This document shows positions 9,135 to 17,169 of a stretch of DNA of 64,000 nucleotides, piece by piece. The DNA comes from Raineyella sp. W15-4 (GTDB taxonomy: Bacteria; Actinomycetota; Actinomycetes; Propionibacteriales; Propionibacteriaceae), in the NCBI RefSeq assembly GCF_033170155.1, contig NZ_CP137079.1:1302001-1366000 (forward strand), written 5' to 3'. Made by a program: the position numbers and the translations under genes. Position 1 is the stretch's first letter; the number at the start of each line of letters is the position of its first letter. Below the pieces are notes generated by a model, which was not told the origin of the DNA, did no database searches, and was given only the letters and a program-made list of their open reading frames with translations.

Positions 9135-11533
9135 GATGAGGCTCCTGCCAATGAGGGCCGACCGGCTGGGGCGGAGCCGTGCTCGGCGTCCATCGATGCG
9201 GAGCCGTGCTCGGCGTCCATCGATCCGGTGCGTTCGAGCTTGTTCCACCTGACCTTGGTGCCCTTCCAGGCGGCGAACACCGATGCGTAGAGCAGGTAGG
9301 CACGGAGCGGCTCATACATCAGGCGGTAGATCGGCACCATCCACAGGTGCGCCCAGTCCTCGTGCATCATCCGGATGGACAGCACCACGAACAGCAGCTG
9401 GACGCCGACGAAGAGGGCGAAGAAGGTGAGAGCGATCCGAGGTCCCTCACGGTCGAGGCTGAGCACCGCCATGAACGTGGTGAAGGGGATGAAGACCAGC
9501 GGGATCAGCAGCGACAGCAAGTAATTCGGGAGCACGTACCATCCCAGGCCCGGATGCTTGGGGCTGAACAGCAGCCCGCGGTGCTTCCACATCGCCTGCA
9601 TGGTGCCGTACGTCCAGCGGACGCGTTGCTTGAGCAGGTCGTCGACCGACTCGGGAGCCTCGGTGAAGGCATAGGCATCGTCGTCCTGGGCCACCCGCCA
9701 CCCGAGCTCGTGCAGTGTCAGGGCCAGATCGCAGTCCTCGGCCAGGTTGTCCGTGGCGTACCCGCCGGCACTGATGATCGCCGACTTGCGCCAGGCCGCG
9801 CACGCGCCCGGAATGATGGAGATGCCCTCGATCGCGTCCTGCGCCGAGCGATCGAGACCGATCTGGGTGAGGTATTCCAGTGCCTGCCAGCGGGTGAGGA
9901 GGTTCGTCCCGCGGTTGCCGACGCGGACCACGCCCGCGACTCCGCCGAGCTTGCCGTCCGGATCGTTGGCGAAGTGCCGCACCAGATTGCCGACGGTGTC
10001 CTCGGTGACGATGGTGTCGGCGTCCAGGGTGACGATGATCTCCCCCCGGGCCATGGTCAGCCCGTTGTTCAGCGCGTGGGACTTGCCTCCGTTGGGCTGG
10101 GTGACGAGACGAACTCGTGGGTCCAGGGCGGCCAGCGCCGCGACGACGTCGCCCGTCCCGTCGGTGGAACCGTCGTTGACCACGAGGACCTCGGTGATCG
10201 GGAACCGCGATCTCAGAACGGTCCGGATCGTCCGCTCGATCACGGGCTCCTCGTTGTAGGCGGCGAGGAGCACAGTGACCGGAAGACTCATCTCCGTCGC
10301 ATCGGGCCAGGCCACCCTGCGCCGGCGACGGAAGCGACCCAGCGCGAGGAAGGAGTTCAGCCCGCCGTACACGATGGTCAGCAGCACGGTGAGCCCGAAC
10401 ATGAACACCATGATCGGGGTGGGCCAGGTGTCGTAGGCGGTGAACGTGAAGAGGGCGATCCGGTCGGCCGGGGTCACCGTTGCCGGCGCGTTCACCTGCC
10501 CGATCGTCGGGTTGGCTTCGGTCACCGACGTGAACGTGTAGCCGTACTTCTTGGCCTCGGGTACCAGACGCTTCGTGATGTAGTCGACGCCGCGCTCACG
10601 ATTCGGGCCACCGGCATCGTGCATGAGCACCGTGAAGTTGTTGCCCGTGCTGAAGTCGGGGAGGCTGATGTCCGCCGCGGTCCCGTGCGGATCCTCGGCG
10701 TGCTGCCAGTCGAGAGTGTCGAAGTCGTACGTCGCGTGGATGTACCCCATCCGCTGGGCGCGCAGCAGCGCCTCGACCTGGTCCTCCGAGGTGCTGGTGT
10801 CGCTGCCGTCGTCGTACGGCATCCGCCACAACGTCGTCGTGTCCCCGGTGAGCGCCCGGATGATGCGTTCGTTCACCACCAGCTCGAACGTCTCGCGCCA
10901 GCGTGGCATGGCACCGAGGTCGGGGTGGTAAATGGTGTGGCTGGCGATCGTGTGGCCGTCCGCGATCATCCTGCGGACGAGCTCCGGGTGCAGGATGATG
11001 TTGCGTCCCTGCATGAAGAACGTGGCGTGGATGCCGTTCGCCTTCAGGGCATCAAGGAGCTCCGGGGTCACCTTGCCGTCGGGCCCGTCGTCGAAGGTCA
11101 GCGAGATCGTCTTCTGGACGTCGGCGCCGTAGCCGTACGACTGGACCGCGTACTGGCTGTCCTTGACCTTGTCGGCGTCCTCCGGCGTCAGGGTGGCGAC
11201 ACGTTGACGCGTGAAGGGTTCGATCGCCTCGACGTTGCCGTTGATGCGGGTCAGTTGGACGAGTCGGGTGAGCGGGCCCACCCCGAACGACGGCACATGC
11301 GGACCCGTGTCGGCGACGGTGAGCTGTGAGCTCTTCGCGTTCGCCGGGGCGTGCAGCGGCCGCAGCGCGATGGTCAGCAGGTAGCCGCCGGAGACGAGCG
11401 CCACCGCCAGGAGCACTATCAGGGCATATCGTGTGCGGCGCCATCGCCTGCCCTCGGGGTCAGCGAACACGTAGGTCCCGGAGACGCGTGCCTTGCGTCG
11501 AGGAGCCTTACGTCGCGGAGTCGTTCTGGACAC
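9131..11533 (-). CDS. Bifunctional CE4 polysaccharide deacetylase / GT2 synthase
   Basis: Fusion of a NodB-type deacetylase and a processive family 2 glycosyltransferase, resembling PgaB/IcaB plus PgaC/IcaA in one chain. After a basic N-terminus with YVFADPEGRRW and one helix, the CE4 motifs appear near residues 145-330: TFDDGPD, SHTIYH (metal HxxxH), RMPYDD, TLDW and LMHDAGG. A helix near 390 is followed by GT2 motifs (VVNDGSTDG, LDADT, AEDCDL, QRVRW) and C-terminal helices. It likely makes and deacetylates a poly-N-acetylglucosamine-like polymer, as proposed for MatB in Streptomyces. GTG 11533 gives 800 residues; the frame stays open upstream to 11677. Confidence 0.88.
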   Translation of the reverse strand: MSRTTPRRKAPRRKARVSGTYVFADPEGRRWRRTRYALIVLLAVALVSGGYLLTIALRPLHAPANAKSSQLTVADTGPHVPSFGVGPLTRLVQLTRINGNVEAIEPFTRQRVATLTPEDADKVKDSQYAVQSYGYGADVQKTISLTFDDGPDGKVTPELLDALKANGIHATFFMQGRNIILHPELVRRMIADGHTIASHTIYHPDLGAMPRWRETFELVVNERIIRALTGDTTTLWRMPYDDGSDTSTSEDQVEALLRAQRMGYIHATYDFDTLDWQHAEDPHGTAADISLPDFSTGNNFTVLMHDAGGPNRERGVDYITKRLVPEAKKYGYTFTSVTEANPTIGQVNAPATVTPADRIALFTFTAYDTWPTPIMVFMFGLTVLLTIVYGGLNSFLALGRFRRRRRVAWPDATEMSLPVTVLLAAYNEEPVIERTIRTVLRSRFPITEVLVVNDGSTDGTGDVVAALAALDPRVRLVTQPNGGKSHALNNGLTMARGEIIVTLDADTIVTEDTVGNLVRHFANDPDGKLGGVAGVVRVGNRGTNLLTRWQALEYLTQIGLDRSAQDAIEGISIIPGACAAWRKSAIISAGGYATDNLAEDCDLALTLHELGWRVAQDDDAYAFTEAPESVDDLLKQRVRWTYGTMQAMWKHRGLLFSPKHPGLGWYVLPNYLLSLLIPLVFIPFTTFMAVLSLDREGPRIALTFFALFVGVQLLFVVLSIRMMHEDWAHLWMVPIYRLMYEPLRAYLLYASVFAAWKGTKVRWNKLERTGSMDAEHGSASMDAEHGSAPAGRPSLAGASS
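9171..9224 (-). repeat. 27-bp perfect tandem duplication near the 3' end of the deacetylase/GT2 gene
   Basis: Two identical 27-bp units (9171-9197 and 9198-9224) lie in tandem. They encode SMDAEHGSA twice in the hydrophilic C-terminus, about 40 bases before the stop codon. The unit is nine codons, so the frame is kept. Confidence 0.9.
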
Positions 11534-11539
11534 TATGTT

Positions 11540-11554
11540 CTTACCCCCAGTAAG
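11540..11554. promoter_or_regulatory. Small dyad upstream of the deacetylase/GT2 gene
   Basis: CTTAC-N5-GTAAG (11540-11554) sits 7 nt upstream of GTG 11533 on the minus strand. It could be an operator or overlap a promoter. No function is shown by sequence alone. Confidence 0.3.
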
Positions 11555-11680
11555 AGCTGTGTGGAGCCTGAGCGGTCCCCCCCCGGTCAGAGGAGGGAGC
11601 AGCGATGTTCCCCGCGCGAGCTTACCCCACCGTGCGGGCCGGAGGGAAATTCCGATTCGTCGCCGATTCGGCGGCACCGG

Positions 11681-13888
11681 TCACGGGGTTGATGGCCCGG
11701 GGCTCGGCGCTGGCTCGGACGGTTCTGTCGTAGGACTCGGCGGTGTGGAGGGGGATGCGGGGGCGACCGGGACAGTGGGCGGCACGACGACCGGCGGGGC
11801 AATCGACGCCGGGGGCTGCTGTGACGACGCGACGGAGGGCGCGGGGGAGTTCGGGGCGCCGGCCGTCGAACGCCCGGCCGAGGAGGTCGAGGGCGTGCCC
11901 GCGACGGCGAGCGGACTCAGCGAGCTCTGCGGCTGCTTCGCGGCGTAGGACGAGGTGTCGAAGTCCTCCACCGGCTGGCCCGTGGTGGCCACCTTCATGT
12001 AGTCCAGCCAGGTCATGGTCGGGTAGCTGGCTCCGAAGAAGGTCTGGTCCCCGGGCGCGCGATACGGGTCGAGGTCGGCGTTGCCGTCGTCCCCCGCGAC
12101 GAACATCACCGCGGTCGAGATCTGCTTGGTGTAGGCGATGAACCAGCCCGCCGCGATCTGGTCGCCGACACCGGCGGTGCCGGTCTTGCCCGCCACCGGA
12201 CGCCCCAGCGCGGAGGCGCGGACACCGGTGCCCTCGTTGACAACCGACTGCAGGGCGTAGGTGGTGTCGGCAGCGACTTTCGTGTCCACGGTGTTCTGCT
12301 CTGCGGGATCGGCCTCGTAGAGGACGTTCCCGGCGCTGTCCTTGACCTCGCGGATGACGTGGACACCATTGCGGGTGCCGCTGTTGGCGAGGGTGGCGTA
12401 CGCGTTGGCCATGTCGACCGGGCTCGCCTCCGCCCCGCCCAGTGCGACGCGGTTGGTCGCATCCCATCCGCCCGCGCTGGGGGCACCGGCGTCGTTCGCG
12501 GCCCGGATGACCTCCTGCGGACCGTTCTTCATCTTCGACGTCAGGTCCACGAAGGCGGTGTTGATCGAGGCCGCGGTCGCCTGCAGCAGCGTCACCGTGC
12601 CGTACTGGGTGCCGAACTCGTTGCGGACAGGCTGTGACTCTCCCGGCGGCGTGAAGGTGTCGCCGCGCAGGGGCGTGTCGAGCGTGAAACCGTTCCGAAG
12701 CCCCGCGACGAGGCCGAACGCCTTGAACGTCGAGCCGGTCATCCGGGCCGTGGTGGCCCAGTTGCGTGAGTTCTTCACGAAGTCGTCGCCGCCGTACAGG
12801 GCGACCAGTCCACCTGTTGCGGTGTCGACCGACGCGATGGCGGCGTGGACACCTGCTCCCGTCTGGTTGCGCGCCTTGGCCGCGTCGGTTGCCTGGGCCT
12901 GGTAGGTCTGGGCGGCCTTCTCCGCTGCCGCCTGGGCCGCCGCGTCGAACGTCGTGGTGATCTGCAGGCCCCCACCGTTGATCTGGGCGTCGGTGAAGTC
13001 GAGGGACAGCAGTTCCTTCTGTGCCATGTAGACCAAGAAGCCCCGCGGGCCCGCGTAGACGGCCGGCGGCGGGACATCCGGCAGCTTCGGCATGGCACCC
13101 CGGTACTCGTCGAACTGTTGCTGGGTGATCGACTTCTCCTCGAGCATGCCCGAGAGCACGTACGCATAGCGGGCCTCGAGCCGGGACGTGTTGTCCGCCG
13201 TGATGCTGGGGTCGAGGAGGCTGGGGTTCTGGACCACCGCCGCGAGCACCGCCGCTTCGGGCACGGTCAGATCCTTGGCGTCCTTGCCGAACCAGCTCTG
13301 TGCCGCGGTCTGGACGCCGTACGCCCCGCGGCCGAAGTAGACGGTGTTGAGATAGTTCGTGAGGATCTCGTCCTTTGACTCACGGTTGTTCAGCTTCAGC
13401 GCCAGCACCACCTCCTTCAGCTTGCGGGTGACGGTGCGTTCCGACGTCAGGTACATCAGCCTGATGTACTGCTGCGTGATGGTCGAGCCTCCCTGCAGGT
13501 CATGGCCCGTCAGGATCGCGCCGAGTGCACGAGCCATGCCCGTGGGGGAAATCCCCGGGTTGGTCCAGAACGTACGGTCCTCGGCGGCGACCGCCGCGTC
13601 CTTCATCGCCTGGGGGATCTGCTCGCTCGGCACGGAGAGGCGGTTCTGTTCCGCCAGGGTGGCGAGTTCGGTCTTCCCGTCGGCGAAGTAGAGGCGCGAC
13701 AGGCTGGACTGGAAACTCGCGTTCGGATCAGGGACCTGGGTGACGACGTACAGGCCACCGAAGGCCAGGCCGGCTGCCAGCGCGAGCGCGACGACTCCGG
13801 CCACGAGCCCGACCATGATTCGCTGCCACAGAGCGAGCTTCGCCCACCGTGAGGTGGTGGCAGTACTGGTCTCGGTCACGTCAGCCAT
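11681..13888 (-). CDS. Class A penicillin-binding protein (transglycosylase/transpeptidase)
   Basis: Bifunctional peptidoglycan polymerase of 735 residues with one N-terminal membrane anchor (residues 25-48). The GT51 domain (about 70-250) shows the catalytic-glutamate region AAEDRTFW and GGSTITQQYIRLMYL. The transpeptidase domain (about 320-640) has the Ser-x-x-Lys box in GSTFKAF, a SIN motif and KTGTAG. A Ser/Pro/Ala-rich tail ends the protein. ATG 13888 has an AGGAG site 7 nt upstream; the frame extends further upstream without support. It lies between the chitosanase and the deacetylase-synthase, pointing to a shared cell-envelope task. Confidence 0.93.
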   Translation of the reverse strand: MADVTETSTATTSRWAKLALWQRIMVGLVAGVVALALAAGLAFGGLYVVTQVPDPNASFQSSLSRLYFADGKTELATLAEQNRLSVPSEQIPQAMKDAAVAAEDRTFWTNPGISPTGMARALGAILTGHDLQGGSTITQQYIRLMYLTSERTVTRKLKEVVLALKLNNRESKDEILTNYLNTVYFGRGAYGVQTAAQSWFGKDAKDLTVPEAAVLAAVVQNPSLLDPSITADNTSRLEARYAYVLSGMLEEKSITQQQFDEYRGAMPKLPDVPPPAVYAGPRGFLVYMAQKELLSLDFTDAQINGGGLQITTTFDAAAQAAAEKAAQTYQAQATDAAKARNQTGAGVHAAIASVDTATGGLVALYGGDDFVKNSRNWATTARMTGSTFKAFGLVAGLRNGFTLDTPLRGDTFTPPGESQPVRNEFGTQYGTVTLLQATAASINTAFVDLTSKMKNGPQEVIRAANDAGAPSAGGWDATNRVALGGAEASPVDMANAYATLANSGTRNGVHVIREVKDSAGNVLYEADPAEQNTVDTKVAADTTYALQSVVNEGTGVRASALGRPVAGKTGTAGVGDQIAAGWFIAYTKQISTAVMFVAGDDGNADLDPYRAPGDQTFFGASYPTMTWLDYMKVATTGQPVEDFDTSSYAAKQPQSSLSPLAVAGTPSTSSAGRSTAGAPNSPAPSVASSQQPPASIAPPVVVPPTVPVAPASPSTPPSPTTEPSEPAPSPGPSTP

Positions 13889-13989
13889 GGATCTCCTGGG
13901 TGATGGACGCTCTGCGGGAGGTGTCATCGGGAACGTCCGCAGAGGTGAAGTGGGTGGTGTACATGGACAGGGCGCCCGGCCTGCAGGCC

Positions 13990-14037
13990 GCCGACGGTCA
14001 GAGGCTGCACAAGGCCGACGGTCAGAGGCCGCATAAG
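13990..14037 (-). repeat. 24-bp tandem duplication across the chitosanase stop codon
   Basis: Units 13990-14013 and 14014-14037 differ at two or three bases. The stop TGA (14024-14022) lies in one unit, and the other unit carries a second in-frame TGA 24 bases downstream. The gene ends ...LCGL-stop and the duplicate would read ...LCSL-stop. Confidence 0.85.
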
Positions 14038-14936
14038 GGGGACACCTCGATCCGGAAGTGGTCGCCGTAGATGTCCCAGGCCAGTGGCGCGCGCAGGTCC
14101 AGCTCGCCGGCGGCCAGCAGGCCCCGCTGGGCGGTGGACACCCGGGTGGCCGTCCCGGGTGAGACCTCCTGCAGCATGTACGCCTCACGGGCGGTCAGCC
14201 AGGCCGCCAACCAGGTCTTCTCCTGGCCACCCTCGGACGGGGGCCTGGCATGCTGCAGGGCGTCGGCACGGATGGTGCGGAACCCGCTCTCACCGTGCTG
14301 GATCATCGCGTCGTAGTAGGCGAACTGTCCGAAGGACCGCAGGCCGTCCTGGTCGGCGGCTCGCAATGCCGGCGCCAGGTACCAGTCGTGGGCCAGTTGG
14401 AGCTGGGTATCACGGAAAGTGGGATCGGTGGCGGCCTCTTTCCAGGCCTGCACGAAAGTGGGGCCGAGTCCGGTCTGCGACGAGGTCCCGTTCACCGCCT
14501 CAAGGGCGGACAGGTACGGTGCCAGCGTGTTGTTGTCGGGCTGGGCGGCGACGTAGCGGCGGACCAGTTCGAGCATGCTGGAGGTCTTCGACGTGAAGCC
14601 GATGATCCCGCCGGTGTAGCCCCGGTTCCACTGGTCGCTGCCCTCGACGTTGTACTCGATGTAGCCGACCTGGTCCTCCCAGTACAGCGAGGAGTTCTCC
14701 GCCGAGGAGACCATCATCTGGGCGACCGCCTGCTTGCGCGGATTGCTGTGGAGATCTCCGGTCAACGCCAGCGGCGACACGCATCTGACGAACTGGTCGT
14801 GCCGGGGGAGCGACGGCTGCACCACGGTCAGCAGTGCCATGAGAAGCACCAGCGCACCGATGATGCCGACGACCCAGCCGATCCGACGACGTCGACCGCG
14901 ACGCCGGCTGGGTCCGGCATCACCCGACCCGGCCAT
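14022..14936 (-). CDS. GH46 chitosanase, membrane-anchored
   Basis: Endo-beta-1,4-chitosanase of glycoside hydrolase family 46, which cleaves deacetylated glucosamine polymers. After a basic segment and one helix (about residues 20-42), the GH46 fold covers the rest: SSAENSSLYW holds the family catalytic Glu, RGYTGGIIGFTSKT the conserved loop, FGQFAYYDAMIQHG the core helix, and LDLRAPLAWDIYGDHF the usual C-terminus. The catalytic Asp region is changed: a longer loop places an Asp (GSDQWNRGY) four residues before Arg. ATG 14936 has a GAGGTGG site; a GTG at 14975 is an alternative. Located outside the membrane, it could trim or release the polymer made by the downstream synthase. Confidence 0.87.
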   Translation of the reverse strand: MAGSGDAGPSRRRGRRRRIGWVVGIIGALVLLMALLTVVQPSLPRHDQFVRCVSPLALTGDLHSNPRKQAVAQMMVSSAENSSLYWEDQVGYIEYNVEGSDQWNRGYTGGIIGFTSKTSSMLELVRRYVAAQPDNNTLAPYLSALEAVNGTSSQTGLGPTFVQAWKEAATDPTFRDTQLQLAHDWYLAPALRAADQDGLRSFGQFAYYDAMIQHGESGFRTIRADALQHARPPSEGGQEKTWLAAWLTAREAYMLQEVSPGTATRVSTAQRGLLAAGELDLRAPLAWDIYGDHFRIEVSPLCGL

Positions 14937-14996
14937 GTCGTCCACCTCGGTGGCGTCGCGGGTCATGCCGGTCACCCGGCACCGCCGTCGTGGCCA

Positions 14997-15128
14997 CTAC
15001 GACGCTCCGAGTACGATCATCACGGCGAGGAGGCTGCCGAGGGCCTTCAGGAGCAGCCAACGCCTGCCCCCCGGATCGGCGGAGACGAAATTCCCCCTCG
15101 CCGGGGACCGGTTGCCGGCTCCGGGCAT
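14997..15128 (-). CDS. Putative 43-residue membrane micro-protein of the aminopolysaccharide locus
   Basis: A short open frame of 43 codons: polar N-terminus, then NFVSADPGGRRW, then one hydrophobic helix (LLLKALGSLLAVMIVLGAS). The juxtamembrane pattern closely resembles YVFADPEGRRW at the same place in the deacetylase-synthase at 9131-11533, which argues that it is real. A GTG directly precedes the ATG. A 23-codon frame (from ATG 15199) ends in a TGATG overlap with this start and may be a coupled leader. It lies 60 nt before the chitosanase ATG, so it probably heads the operon. No function can be assigned. Confidence 0.5.
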   Translation of the reverse strand: MPGAGNRSPARGNFVSADPGGRRWLLLKALGSLLAVMIVLGAS

Positions 15129-15217
15129 CACGCCGCGGAGTCGAGTCTCTCAACAATGGTCGCTCCCCCCAGGTCGGCCACGGTGACGTGCCTACCCATC
15201 TGAGCGAGCTGTGCACC

Positions 15218-15241
15218 GGTTACGAGGCCCTAAAGGTAACC
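15218..15241. promoter_or_regulatory. Dyad GGTTAC-N12-GTAACC upstream of the aminopolysaccharide operon
   Basis: Perfect 6-bp arms separated by 12 nt lie between the malic enzyme terminator and the micro-protein/chitosanase genes. The spacing suits a dimeric regulator. GTAAC half-sites recall MtrA-type sites of other actinobacteria, but that is only a resemblance. The roughly 200 nt between the micro-protein start and malic enzyme hold this dyad and the terminator, and no other clear gene. Confidence 0.4.
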
Positions 15242-15275
15242 CAACCGGCATCGGGGGACAACCAAATATCTCGGG

Positions 15276-15303
15276 CTGCCCGACCGGCATCGCGGTCGGG
15301 CAG
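15276..15303 (-). terminator. Rho-independent-like terminator after malic enzyme
   Basis: Perfect 10-bp stem (CTGCCCGACC / GGTCGGGCAG) with an 8-nt loop, 27 nt past the malic enzyme stop. On the minus strand it is followed by a short T-containing tract. Confidence 0.65.
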
Positions 15304-15329
15304 CGGGGCGCGGGGTGGCCGGGGAGAGG

Positions 15330-17045
15330 TCAGTCCGCGATGACCTTCGGATATCGCGGATCCCACATCTGGTCGTAGACGCCCTGGACCCGGTCGTCCA
15401 GCGGGTGGGCGGCCAGGCCCTCCGCCTCCGCGGCGGCGACGACAGCCAGCGCGACGGTCGCCGAGACCGCCCGCAGGTCCTGGATGCCGGGCAGCAGCGA
15501 GGCGCCGCGGACCTTGGCGCGGCTGAGCGTCGCCACGGCGCTGGCCGAGGCGGCGATCATCCGGTCGGAGACCCGGGTGGCACGGCACGCGGCGACCGCG
15601 AGCCCGATCCCGGGGAAGACCAGCGCGTTGTTGGCCTGGGCGATGGCGTACCGTACGCCGTCGTACTCGACCGGATCGAACGGCGACCCGGTCGCGATCA
15701 GCGCCCGCCCCTCGGTCCAGGCGAGCAGATCGGCCGGGACGGCCTCGGCCTTCACCGTGGGGTTGGACAGCGGCAGGATGATCGGTCGCTCCGCATGGGC
15801 CGCCATCTCGCGGATGATCGGCTCGGTGAAGGCGCCGGGTTGGGCCGACGTGCCGATCAGCACCGTGGGCCGTACGTTGCCGATGACGTCCGCGAGGTCG
15901 TAGCGTCCGGGTGCGGCGAGCACCCAGTCGGTGAGTTCCTCGTCCCGGCGGGCGTACTCCACCTGGAAGGGGCGCATCCGCTCGCCCAGGCCCTCCCGCA
16001 ACAGCCCCCGCGAGCCCAGGCACCAGAAGCGCCGGTTGGCCTCGTCGACGCTGAGTCCGTCGGCGACCATCATGTCGCGGAGCAGTTCGGTGATGCCGAC
16101 ACCCGCCGTCCCGGCGCCGTGCACCACGATCCGTTGCTCGGCCAGCGGGCCGCCGGTGGTCCGCAGCGCCGACAGCACGGCCGCCACCACCACGGCGGCG
16201 GTGCCCTGGATGTCGTCGTTGAAGGCGCAGTAGTCAGCCCGGTAGGCGTCGAGGACCTTGTGCGCGTTCGCGGCGCCGAAATCCTCGAAGTGGATCATCG
16301 CGTGCGGGAACATCGCCGTCGCGGTCTCCATGAACTGTCGGATGAACGCGTCATAGCGGTCGCCGCGGATCCGGGAGTGCCGCTCGCCCAGATAGTGTTC
16401 GCTGCTCAGCAGAGCGACGTTGTCGGTGCCCACGTCCAGCACGACCGGCAGCACCCGCTGGGGGTGGATGCCCGCGGCGGCGGTGTAGACGGCGAGCTTG
16501 CCGACCGCGATCCGGACGCCGCCGACGCCCTGGTCGCCGATGCCGAGGATGCCCTCGGAGTCGGTCACCACGATCAGGTCGACGTCGTCGGGAGCCTGGC
16601 CGTACGCCCCGAGCGCCTGCGCCATGTCATCCGGGTGGTCGATCGACAGGAACACCCCCCGCGGACGCTGCATCCAGAAGCTGTACTTCTCGATCGCCTC
16701 GCCGATGGTCGGGGTGTAGACGATCGGCAGCATCTCCTCCAGGTGCTCGGCGAGCAGCCGGTAGTAGAGCACCTCGTTGCGGTCGTGCATCGCCTCGAGG
16801 TAGTTGTTCTTCGCCAGGTCGCTGGGCTGCTCGCGGTACTGCTCGTAGACCTTCTTGAGCTGGGAGTTCAGTGACGTCACCCCGGGCGGGAGCAGCCCGG
16901 CGATGCCCAGGGCCTCCCGATCCGTGTGGCGGAAGGCGGTGCCCTGGTTGATCATCGGCAGCGCGAGGACGTCGCGCCCCCGCACATGGATGTGGACGGT
17001 CTCCCCATCGGGACCGTGCCGGAACTCGTACGGAGCAGTGCCCAT
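15330..17045 (-). CDS. NAD-dependent malic enzyme
   Basis: Oxidative decarboxylation of malate to pyruvate, a link between the TCA cycle and pyruvate pools. At 571 residues it matches the long SfcA/MaeA type. Visible features include the malic enzyme signature FWMQRPRGVFLSIDHPDDM near 130, VVTDSEGILGIGDQGVGG near 165, EDFGAANAHKVL with AFNDDIQGTAAV near 245-275, and the Rossmann motif VHGAGTAGVGI near 310. ATG 17045 lies 6 nt after a TAGACT box, so the mRNA is probably leaderless. Its own promoter and terminator make it a single-gene unit. Confidence 0.92.
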   Translation of the reverse strand: MGTAPYEFRHGPDGETVHIHVRGRDVLALPMINQGTAFRHTDREALGIAGLLPPGVTSLNSQLKKVYEQYREQPSDLAKNNYLEAMHDRNEVLYYRLLAEHLEEMLPIVYTPTIGEAIEKYSFWMQRPRGVFLSIDHPDDMAQALGAYGQAPDDVDLIVVTDSEGILGIGDQGVGGVRIAVGKLAVYTAAAGIHPQRVLPVVLDVGTDNVALLSSEHYLGERHSRIRGDRYDAFIRQFMETATAMFPHAMIHFEDFGAANAHKVLDAYRADYCAFNDDIQGTAAVVVAAVLSALRTTGGPLAEQRIVVHGAGTAGVGITELLRDMMVADGLSVDEANRRFWCLGSRGLLREGLGERMRPFQVEYARRDEELTDWVLAAPGRYDLADVIGNVRPTVLIGTSAQPGAFTEPIIREMAAHAERPIILPLSNPTVKAEAVPADLLAWTEGRALIATGSPFDPVEYDGVRYAIAQANNALVFPGIGLAVAACRATRVSDRMIAASASAVATLSRAKVRGASLLPGIQDLRAVSATVALAVVAAAEAEGLAAHPLDDRVQGVYDQMWDPRYPKVIAD

Positions 17046-17051
17046 GGATGG

Positions 17052-17057
17052 AGTCTA
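17052..17057 (-). promoter_or_regulatory. -10 box (TAGACT), leaderless malic enzyme promoter
   Basis: On the minus strand TAGACT is followed by exactly 6 nt and the ATG at 17045. The same box and spacing precede the ABC ATPase start at 21115. No clear -35 element is visible. Confidence 0.5.
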
Positions 17058-17135
17058 TCGGGTGTCTACGACAGGCTCCGTGGAGGGGCCGGTCGGACCG
17101 GTGGGGCGATCAGGCCGGCCCGGTGGGCCTGTCGA

Positions 17136-17169
17136 CAGGCCGTGCCGGTCCTCAGGCCGTGCCGGTCAG
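17136..17169. repeat. 17-bp tandem duplication across the SRPBCC stop codon
   Basis: The 15-mer CAGGCCGTGCCGGTC occurs at 17136-17150 and 17153-17167, a 17-bp period. The SRPBCC stop (17154-17152) lies at the junction. Confidence 0.8.

Noticed and set aside
9179-11329. A 716-codon open frame on the plus strand opposite the deacetylase-GT2 gene
   Set aside because: It is antisense to a gene with full CE4 and GT2 motifs. Its translation is rich in His, Arg, Val and Gly without any domain, as expected for high-GC shadow frames.
15128-15199. A 23-codon frame upstream of the micro-protein, ending in a TGATG overlap
   Set aside because: It has no ribosome site or promoter box, so it is mentioned only as a possible coupled leader and not listed as a gene.
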